From assembly GCA_949987705.1 (NCBI GenBank), contig OX465284.1, positions 107,553,163 to 107,617,162 on the forward strand: a stretch of DNA of 64,000 nt, written 5' to 3'. The stretch comes from Thereva unica. Taxonomy: Eukaryota; Arthropoda; Insecta; Diptera; Therevidae. Position numbers and translations under genes: made by a program. Below the pieces are notes generated by a model that was not told the DNA's origin, did no database searches, and worked only from the letters and a program-made list of their open reading frames with translations. Of this stretch, positions 54,972-64,000 are shown piece after piece. The stretch's first letter is position 1, and every line of letters begins with the position of its first letter.

Positions 54972-55048
54972 GAATGGGTGGTAGGATCGAACCTTGAGGC
55001 ATACGGTTATTTTCCGTATGCCTCAAGGTCTAATCCTATCACCCATTC
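54972..55048. repeat. Palindrome carrying RT motif B on both strands
   Basis: Arms of about 35 bp around 'ttatttt'. The minus strand reads RMPQGSILPPILF and the plus strand RMPQGLILSPI, so an RT segment was duplicated head to head. Confidence 0.65.
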
Positions 55049-56305
55049 GGTACTGGATTTTGATTCGACGTCATCTAACATTACCATATTGATTGGCGAG
55101 AAAGAAAAATCTTAATCCAGTACTTTAGAACTGGTTCGATGCCAGGACTTTAATGAATAGGGCGGAGTGACATACGCTGTAAAAAGCTTTGGAGATATCA
55201 ACCAATAACCACAACTCTAGACTCGTCAGAAATATGATTTCGTTTTTCACCTGGCACTTGTAAATAAAAGAAAATGTTGTGAATGAAATGAAATTCTACC
55301 TGATGGAATATATGAAATGTACTGGGACTTGTGTTTCCACGGTGCTAACGCAGTTTCTGTGTTACTAGAGCTTACAGGCAACAATTCGTCGAATTTGATA
55401 GCTGTCGCAAAAAGCAGAGTCTGCTGGAGGATAACTGCTTCCGCCCTATTTCCCGTGAGAGATTAAAGGAGAGTAAGAAGAAGAGAATTCGTAGAGGGCT
55501 CGAAGTAGAGGGCTTTGATGACTACCTTGAGGAATGCCCGAAGTTACGTCAATTTCCTTAGACAGAAATCCTTGGAGTCTGATAGTCAAGATATAATTTC
55601 ATCTATTAAAGCGAAAATCCTGAAAACCCAAAATTTGATAGATTGGCATGGAAATTGGGGTTTTATGATCAACACGGTTAAAAGATTGGCTGAAGTCGGT
55701 ATAAACAGTATCAATCTGATAACCTAGCCTAAGGTCTTTCGTTTTGCATTAACTTCGACTTTTTGGGGTCAGATGCTGTTTCTGATAGAGTTAAGGTATA
55801 TTGTATAGGCCTGACGTGACCTAAGACTAAATTCTTATGACTACATTACATACCATTGTTTGGAAAGTCAAATATACAATTGACGGCAAGTTTTCAAGCT
55901 GAACTGCGTTCATACATTTCCTATAAAACCATCTAGAATTGGTGCAATGAGGCTACCGCGAGAAAGGTTAGCACTGCGAAAACACAAATCCCAGTCGATG
56001 GCTTCAAAAAACGGAAAAAACTTCAGCCGAGTGATTTTGCCAGACGGGGTCGTTAAGGAGCTGTGTGAGTTGAGGCAGAAGAAGCATTTGAGAATTTGGC
56101 ACAACTTGCCAAGAAATGATTTCAGATCGACAAAACACCGTGTTGGATAGAAAGTATGAAAGTCAGTCAAGTAAATGAGATTGATTGACCTGCAATTGAC
56201 AGACATTAAGTTGAGTATCTTTACCAGAAGTTCTGATAGCATTCGATTAATTTAGCTAATTTACATTATGAACGCTGAAATTACCCGTTTTTGTGAGTCC
56301 AGTCT
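55049..56305. other. Retrotransposon-like debris, not resolved
   Basis: Frames around 55500-55730 and 55950-56150 have a polar, helical look seen in RT flanks, but no motif is clear. Confidence 0.3.
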
Positions 56306-56309
56306 TATT

Positions 56310-56560
56310 TTTTTTAGATATCTTCAATGAGTTCGATACAGTACAGTATCAAAGTAGGGTACCACCATTTGATAAGCTTTCAGCAATCGGTATTGATTCA
56401 TTTATGCCTAACTAGATTGGGAGTTTTCCTTCTGGTCTTTCAATCAAGTTGGCATACTGTGGCGTTAAATCTAAGCCACACTACATCTCGGCGGATGTCG
56501 ATTCCATCAAATTGTCTATTTTTAGGTTTAAATGCTAGCCCGGATTTCTAATGGTATAAA
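56310..56560 (+). mobile_element. Jockey-like RT fragment
   Basis: One frame reads DIFNEFDTVQYQ (motif A region, decayed) then KLSAIGIDSFMPN and GLSIKLAYCGVKSKP. This matches the jockey segment 'kl..iGi...wi.sfLsgR...v...g'. Confidence 0.6.
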
Positions 56561-57446
56561 AACAGGAGAAGAAGCTTAGGTCGATTAAGAATTAGGCCTT
56601 TGAAAGGACTTCATACAATGATACTGCCAAATAGTGATCCGCGTCAATATTTACTCCTTGATTTATTCTAACATCTAGAAATGTAGGACCATATCCATAA
56701 TCTGATAAAATATAACAAATTTTTCTCTCTAAGATTGCTTTGATGCGATTTCTACGTCATTATTTCCCTTTTTTAGTACCCTTTTCTAGATACGTTGATT
56801 GGCAGGTTCTTTTCAGCATTTCGTTAAAACTGCCGCAACAAATCCTATCTAAAACCACTCGAATATATTTCCAAAAAGAAAAACTCATACTACATTCTCA
56901 CATCTTAATAAATTAAAGAGCAATCTTATCATAATTTCTAACCATATCCTCAAAGAGCCTTTAAACTCTATTAAAAACACGTTTATAATGAAAATATAAA
57001 TCATGCATCTCTGAGTATGTAAAAGTTATGCGAACCAAACGTGTTGTCGTTTCCCCGTAACGACATCAAAGTTTAGTAAAGACGGGAAAAGTTTATTTCT
57101 CGTAAACGTGTCGTGAAAGTTAAGCAACTACCTACCTTTCTCTCCTTCTCTCTCTAAAAAAAAGAAAGTCCTTTTACAGTGAAATAAGCTTCTCCATGAC
57201 TCATGAACTATGATGAGTATAGAAAGCAAGTAGTTTGGAATGTTGTACGAGCGTCGCGTCGCTGCAATGAATCAAATGGTCTAGTATGTATAATCAGAAG
57301 GACTGTTGAAAATCAAACTGAATTTTAAATATTTCAATTTTAAAGTGAGAGAGAGATAGAGGGAGATAGTTTTTATTAATTATTGTGACCGAGAGAAAGT
57401 TTTCGGTGTGGATTAGTAGAGAGAGGAAATTGTAATTTACACATAA

Positions 57447-59417
57447 GAGGTCGCCCATAAATTACGTGAGGCGATTTTTGGGATTTTTCGACCCCCCCCC
57501 TTGGTGAGATGTCGTGATTTTTGGATAGATCCCCTCCCCCTCTCCCTTAATCCCACGTGAGATTTTTCAGATTTTAAAAAATCTCTAGTATTTAACACTA
57601 AAAATACGTATTTACTTACGAGAAAACTTTTCACAGAGCAACTTTAAGAGACCTATTCACACATACAGCCCGCCGGCAGGCCGTGACCTTTCAGACCAGG
57701 TCGGCAGGTACGGCCCGATCAAGGCCACACATTACTCAGTCTGACTGAAGGATAGGTGACCTCATGGCTCAGGCGAAGACGATAGTTTAGCGTAGCAGCT
57801 AGTTAATGCAAGTGAAAACATCTTCATGGCCTCAACTGAAACATCCGACATAATAGAAGCTCAGATCTTCAGGCTGTCGGACTGTCGATAAATACCCTCC
57901 ACAGATACATTTTTTCAATTTTCCTGGACTGCAGGAGCCAGGTGAGTGTGGGTGATTCTCGGCCTCAAGGCGAGAAACTATCAGGCCAGAGCCTGCCGGC
58001 TCAATGGGGAATCTTTATATCAAGGTTCGAATGAACCGTGTCCACGGCGGGCGGTAGCGTATATTCCTTATGTAGTGTGTGTGAACTCTGATACATACGT
58101 ATCAAAGTATCAAGGGCTCATGCCTCTTTAACAGACGCGCATAAAAATATGAAAGGGCCTGCCGACGCGATGGTTGTGTGTGGCGTGTCACAGATCTTCT
58201 TGCTTGTCATCAAGTGGCTATAGGCTGCCGACCACTGGGCTAGAGGGTTGCGAAATTCGGAGTTTAGTCAAACTTGAATTTAAGGTGTATATAAAAAACG
58301 AAGAGTTACTTCAAGAGAACAAGTTAAGGGAAATTTTTGCTTTTACATGTAATGATATCGGTATCTACTCCCTAAAAGTTCAATCTACTCCCCTTTATCG
58401 GTCAGAATACTAAACAGTTAGCCCTGAAAAGTGACAGCACTGATCCTGATGGCCTTTTCGCGGGTCAGTTTTACTTGGCTCGTACGTCGCAGCACTCGTC
58501 GAGTCGCGCATTTGGCTGGCAGGTGGCGGCTAAACAATCGAGGGACTACTATGTTACTTTCTGGTGTCCCCATAAAACGATTTAGCCATATCTTAAGGCC
58601 CCTTTTACACACAGGTCGACGGCAAGCCTAAAAGTTCTCGAATTGAAGTCAAGTATCGCCACCAACATCCCCGGCTGACAATTGGATGGCGTCTTCAGTC
58701 CAAGAAACCTGACAAAAATCTATATGTATGTGGCTATTTATCGTCAGTTTGTGCCTAAAGATCTGAACTTCTATTCAGTCTCAAGCCGTGAAATTACGGC
58801 TCGAATTCGCCGTATCCAGTCGGACCTGAAAGCAAGGCGCGAACTAGGCGCGAAAACCACCTACACTCACATTCGCGCTTGTTCATGGAGGTTCACGGCG
58901 TGAGACTGGAGGCGCCCTAAGGCACAAACATATTGGTACGAAAGCGGAAACGTCGATCGCCTGCGAGAGAATATGGTGGTCCGTGAAAAAGTTTTTCCAG
59001 TCACGAATCTGTTTGCGCGTTTAAAGTTTTCGATGAGGCCATGAACATTTTGGCCCTTGAATTGCTATACTAAATTGTCGTCTTCGCCAGTGTGTTTCTT
59101 AGGGAATCATGACGTCACCTGCATGCCACAGCCTGTTAGGCGGAGACCTCAAGTCCTCATCCCTCAGTTAGACTGATTATTGTGTGGCCTTCATCGGACC
59201 GTGCCTGCCGACCTGGCCTGCCGGCGGCCCGTAAGTAAATGGAGGTCCTTAGTGGAGATGCATGTTTTACTTAATTTCACTCAGTTTTCTACCAAATTTA
59301 CACTGTTCCTTGAGGAAAAAAAATTATGTGATATGTGGCGAGACCCCCCTGTCCTCACGTGAGATTGGGTGAGATTCGACTACCCCCTAAACGCCTCACG
59401 TAATTTATGGACGACTC
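57447..59417. mobile_element. Long-TIR DNA element, copy 2 (~1.97 kb)
   Basis: Ends 'gaggtcgcccataaattacg' and, at the right in reverse complement, 'gagtcgtccataaattacgt'. Subterminal blocks are also inverted: 'accaggtcggcaggtacgg' near 57695 and its inverse near 59205. Sequence near 58880-59180 matches the copy at 11283-12472. No transposase is recognised. Confidence 0.65.
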
Positions 59418-59419
59418 GT

Positions 59420-61740
59420 TAACGAAGCTTCGAACAATGACAGGCTAAAGCGGTATTAGCAGTGAAGCGGACGTTTTCCATTAAGTTTTTAATTTTTAAG
59501 ACACACCCTGTAACTTCTTTGAAATCTAGATAAAAGTTGATTTGTAAAACCCAAGCCCAAATTTTTTGACAGGTAAACTCGAAGTCAATATTTTTATCGC
59601 CAACGATTACATTTTACACCATCTGCATAATTATTACTTCATGTAATGTGCCGCAACACCCAGTGTACTGAAATTGCAATAGGTCAGCAAAAAAAAACCT
59701 AACCTATCCACCCCAAAAAGACGTCCACACACCAAACAAATTCAATTCCTGTTAGCGTTCTAAATGTTGTTAAGGTCCTCTGCATGTTATCCAAAAACTT
59801 CTCCCATTGTCCCTCAAGTAAAATAATTCATTCCCTAAAATTTTGCCCTGCAGTCCGGGCGGCAAGCACCTACCTCCATAGGTAAACACCCACATACAAA
59901 ACAAACAATTGCCGCAAAATTGTTTATCATTTGGGCTAGAGTAATTATATATGACACACATTTGTCTCACACCTTCGATTAGTGCAGCGTTTTGGGGGAA
60001 ATAGCAATTTCTGCATATTTGAAAAGGTGTACACATTGTGGCAGCAGCATTTTGTGTATGTGCGGGGGCAGAGTGGGGGTAACTTTCACCTACATATACA
60101 GAATAGTATCGATGTGCAAGGGTGAACAGCCCAGTCAACTCCGGCCAGGTAAATTATGAACTCTAAACTGAGTAAATTGTAGTTTGATTCCGTTAAGGGG
60201 GTGCAAACATGCCATTCTCAGGTACGATATCGTCGTCTATGTCGTCGTTCTATGTTTCGCTTAGGCGGCCGGCCACCACCTTTAGATTTTATGCACCTGG
60301 ACGGTTTCCAGTAAACAAACGCAAAACAAACTGACCATACAAGATGTAAATCTCTCTATACAGACGTGACAATTTCTTCACTAATGAAGTGTATTTGCCA
60401 CCAGAGCTACACACCCTGACTCTACATCATCCATCCCCCAACACCCCAAACTCACCCTTTCATAATCTAACCCGACTGGATAAATATTGTCTGATTGAGT
60501 TTACCAAAGCGGGTTATAATTATTATTGTTTACTGGAGATTTCACAAATATGAAATTATGTTTGCGTAAGGTACAGGAGACTTTTGGTCTATATTTATTG
60601 GTAATGCTGATTTGATTCATTTTTAATGGTGGCATTTAGGTTTCCAAGAAAAATGGATTATTGGTAATATTTGAGTTTTTTTTTGTACTAAATATTATGT
60701 TATTTTTTAAAAATTAGCCTATACAGACCTAAGTAACTATCATATTAGTTAGTTATTGTACTAAAAGGCAGATATGAAGCTATCTCCTACAATAATCCAC
60801 AAATCCTACACTCGTCACCATATTGAATTCAACTCGCATATCATGCTCGCTAGTCCGTATCCTCGTAGTCCGAGAATATGAAAATCATTAAAATGTAATA
60901 AGTTAATTTGTTAAGTTATAAACCAGTTGTCTGTCGAGTTAAGTATATGGTTTTAAAAATCTTTGATTATGGGGTTAGACCCTACTAGAATTTTGAGGAG
61001 GGATGGGTGCAGATAGGGCCTCTATGAGGCTAGCCTCACTGCCTCATGTGGATCCTGTGGGAATTTCTCTATAAGGCCCACACAGGGGATCTTACACCTT
61101 GCCTCATTTGCGCCTCGTCATAAGGAATGCCCAATTTGGACCTTTTGAGGATAAATCATTGCTACCCGATAGTGAAAGAGGCCGAAAAAATTGAGATATA
61201 TGAGTTATAACTGCGGCGGTGTCGAAAGGTTTCTATTTTAAACGCAAGTGTCGTTAACCAACGCGGTCCCCCAACTAAGTACTAATCACGGCCAATGCTT
61301 CTTGACCTCTGTATTTGAACCAGAAAGGGTCTATTGGAAAAGGAAAAGTCCTTTTTGGGAATACCCCTCATTTGCCACATAGGGTCCTTATGAGGAACCT
61401 ACGGTGAAATCCCTCTTTCGACAGGCCCCTTAGGCAATCTCCTTTTTAAGTGCTAGTCGGGTGGGGTTCCAAAATCTTAGGCTGTACAGTTATAAGCTTG
61501 TCACGTTCCTTCGTTGCGGGCCCCCTAACGTGGTGGGTTATTAGGTGTACATGAACTATTTTGGGTGTCGACTTCCCCACCTATAGCAAGATTTCGGGTG
61601 CCCTTTTCTCTCCATCCCAACTTTCTCCGCCGCAACAGATTTTAAGGGTTATTATAAACATTGAAGTTTCGGTTTTTGCTACCGGTTCTGGGTTCCCGCA
61701 TTCGACCTTGTATTTTTCGACAAAAAGCCTAGGGAAAGAA
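59420..61740. other. Intergenic DNA, no gene recognised
   Basis: The 122-codon minus-strand frame at 59770-60138 is Cys/aromatic-rich but matches nothing known and has no splice context. Confidence 0.4.
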
Positions 61741-61749
61741 TTCTTACTG

Positions 61750-62720
61750 TTATAGCTTTCGCCAAGCATTCTAATTCCTATTGGTCTACCATTGAAAATC
61801 TTCACTAACATTCTTTCTTCAGAAGTTCGTACAACAGTTGCCGTAGTTTACTTAGATCTTGGTGTTCTATTATATTTTAGTTCGGAGTACATTTGTTCAA
61901 GTTCTTCGTTTGTTCTAATGCATCATATATTTTGGTTACTCCTTATGGGCCCAAATTTCCTTTCGAACCTTTTAATTTGTTTGCTTAGTTATTGTCCAAT
62001 TTTCGGGAAACTTCGCTTAGGACACTTTTATCGCTTTTTCTAATCATCACCGACTAGCTATCGCTGCGTCTATATTTATACATCGAAGCTCTTTTCAAAT
62101 TCCGCCTCCATATCATTCCACAGCATTCTGGAGCATTCAAGAGCTTTTCTAAGTCTTAATCTACTGTTCATCGTCAATGTTGAAACTATTTCTAATAGAT
62201 GGCGACACATTACTACAAAAATTGTCTCAATATTCTCACTTTGCATTGCTTTAAGAGCCTAGTACTATAGTCTATTTTCCTTGCTTTGGTCTTCGAACGG
62301 TGAAAAACCGATAAAAACAAAAAACTAATACCCGAAAGTCGTCGGATGAATGTTAGAGAGTTGCCAGAAGACGTGAGCATATTTTTTAAGTCCGTCCATA
62401 ACATCATGATTGGTGGGCATGAAACCCCTTCAAACGTGCCGAGCCTCCATTAAACCGCATCGAATTTTCTCAAAAGGCAAGGCCCCAATTTCGGCGAATG
62501 TGTTTGACCAAGCACCGTACCCGCCGGATAGGTCCCCGTAACACTTTTATTCTATTCTTTCGAAATCCTGCCTGGTAATGTGTGAGAGTACTTTTTAAGC
62601 TTTCTTCAACATTGTAATTGGTCTGTAATTCTTGCAGCTCATCAATTCATCTTGTTTGTGAACTGGGGCTCTTCTGGCATCTTTCGACTTTTCTATAGTT
62701 TGCAAACCCGAGTATGTAAG
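61750..62720 (-). mobile_element. Decayed RTE-like retrotransposon, 3' half
   Basis: The minus strand reads PVHKQDELMSCKNYRPITML near 62650-62590 (RT start, 'ip.hKkgd..ncknYRpI.ll'). It ends with RTNEELEQMYSE near 61900 and KIFNGRPIGIR near 61790, the usual C-terminal motifs. Most of the RT core is unreadable. Confidence 0.6.
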
Positions 62721-62879
62721 GCGTATCACCAGGATCATACAGGCAGGAATGCATTTATTCATTCCACATTCCACTAAATCTGTGAAACCTAGTCGCAAAT
62801 CCAACGCCGATTTACTAGCACACTAGCATTTACCCGACACTGATACACTACCCCCGGTTCTTCAGCATAACGCCCATTC

Positions 62880-63560
62880 AATGAACAAGTTATTCTTCAG
62901 GAGTCACGAGATGTACAGGTGCTACAAAAACCTCGACGCCAACAAATTCACTGGACCCGATAATATATCCCCCATCGTCTTAAAAAATGCGCCTCACCTT
63001 TGGTTAAACCTCTGCGCAAACTTGTTGCCCTATCATACTCCTCCGGAGTTTACCCACACTCTTGGAAGCTTGCACATGTTCAGTCCGTACCAAAAAAGGG
63101 TGACTCCAGCCCTCCCTCCAACTACCGCCCAATAGCAATTCTCTCCAAAACCACCAACAACAAGCTTATGGGACATCTAGAATCTAACCTACTTATAAAC
63201 GACAGATGGTATGGCTTCCGACCAAAGAGATCCACTGGCGATCATTTAGTTGCCTTACAGAACCCCTCGATCGAAGACGCAATGATTTGGTGAGTACAGT
63301 CTGGTTGTTCTACATATCTCCAAGGCTTTCGAGTTTGGCCCTCAGTACTGTTAGCTAAACTCAACGCTATTGGAATCGACTCACTTATACAGAAGTGGAT
63401 CCGACCGTTCAATTAAGGTAGTATAGGATGGCGTCAAACCTGAATCTAATCTTATTTCTACGGAGGTCCCTCAGGGGTCAATTTTACCACCGGCCCTATT
63501 TCTTATCTTTATAAATGACTTTTAATACCGTCCAACCCACTTATCAGATTCACTAACGAC
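62880..63560 (+). mobile_element. Jockey retrotransposon RT fragment
   Basis: Two overlapping frames give NKFTGPDNISPIVLKN, then YPHSWKLAHVQSVPKKGD, SNYRPIAILSKTTNNKLM and WYGFRPKRSTGDHLV, then KLNAIGIDSLIQKW and EVPQGSILPPALF (motif B). The order is that of jockey RT. Frameshifts occur near 63020 and 63300, and it ends before motif C. Confidence 0.75.
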
Positions 63561-64000
63561 GGTACCCTGTGTTACAAAAAAAATCTGTTGTTTACTGCTG
63601 CTCGATAACGAATCGCATTCTCGTATCGATATCGAATCGCAGTCAAAACTGCTTAAATTTCTCCCTCTTAATCAAACACCAAAAACAAAAATAAGAAAAA
63701 AAAAAATCAATGAAATAAAAAATTTGCTGGAATTCATTCAAATGAATTCAATCTCCTCGTCCTCGTCCTTCTCCTCCTCCTCTGATAAAAACAAATCATG
63801 CGTCTAACAAAATTTGTACACAGTGATCCTGTTGCATCTCTCCCTGCAGGCAGCCATAAGCTTTGAGCTCTCTACAAATTAAATTTTGCATGCAAATCAA
63901 TTTCACAAGTGCACAGCTCAAAATGTGTTGTTGCACCGCCGCCGCTGCCCTTCCTCCAACGCGCGGCATAATAATAAGAGTTCGCAGATGTAGCAAGGTT

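Noticed and set aside
59770..60138. 122-codon minus-strand frame
   Set aside because: No recognised motif and no neighbouring exon. Length is within chance for the region.
1..64000. LTR retrotransposon or endogenous virus
   Set aside because: No paired long terminal repeats, protease, integrase or envelope-like sequence was seen. All RT pieces fit non-LTR clades.
1..64000. tRNA or rRNA genes
   Set aside because: No cloverleaf with a proper B box and no rRNA core sequence was found by eye. A tRNAscan/Infernal run would settle it.

Overview
The window looks like nuclear DNA from an arthropod, most likely an insect and possibly a fly. The coding exons are small, the introns are 54-86 bp or hold transposons, and the repeats are typical insect families: RTE-, jockey- and R1-like non-LTR elements, mariner, hAT, and PIF/Harbinger-like MITEs. 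No rRNA, tRNA, CRISPR array, prokaryotic operon or LTR retrovirus-like element was recognised.

The left third (about 1-22.4 kb, minus strand) holds the only gene that can be modelled with confidence. It starts at an ATG at 22206 and runs off the left edge. In the window it has 25 coding exons and about 1,228 codons. Every intron falls after the first base of a codon (phase 1), so internal exons are all multiples of three. The protein is acidic, Ser/Thr/Glu/Lys-rich and apparently disordered. It has a possible SUMO-interacting motif near the N-terminus, one long exon made of sixteen 15-residue (45 bp) repeats, a tandem exon triplication, and four AT-hooks (minor-groove DNA-binding motifs) toward the C-terminal part seen. 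This suggests an AT-rich-DNA-binding chromatin protein. I do not recognise the gene and give no symbol.

Its larger introns hold transposons: RTE fragments in introns 23 and 18, a long-terminal-inverted-repeat element and a jockey fragment in intron 6, and small TIR elements (hAT-like and PIF/Harbinger-like) in intron 4.

The right two thirds (about 22.4-64 kb) contain no supportable host gene. They are intergenic DNA, or introns of an unseen gene, filled with decayed transposons. These include a jockey/CR1-like RT (22.9-23.5 kb), two R1-like pieces (23.8-24.6 and 28.4-29.1 kb), a mariner split by a hAT element with an 8-bp target duplication (29.2-30.6 kb), an RT split by a MITE (32.3-33.1 kb), an RTE-type RT (34.9-35.7 kb), an RNase H domain (38.2-38.7 kb), an RTE endonuclease (51.7-53.2 kb), a second long-TIR element (57.4-59.4 kb) and jockey/RTE pieces at 61.7-63.6 kb. 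Palindromes and tandem repeats lie between them.

All exon limits were placed by eye from splice signals, phase and composition. Coordinates of decayed repeats are approximate unless terminal repeats or target duplications are stated.
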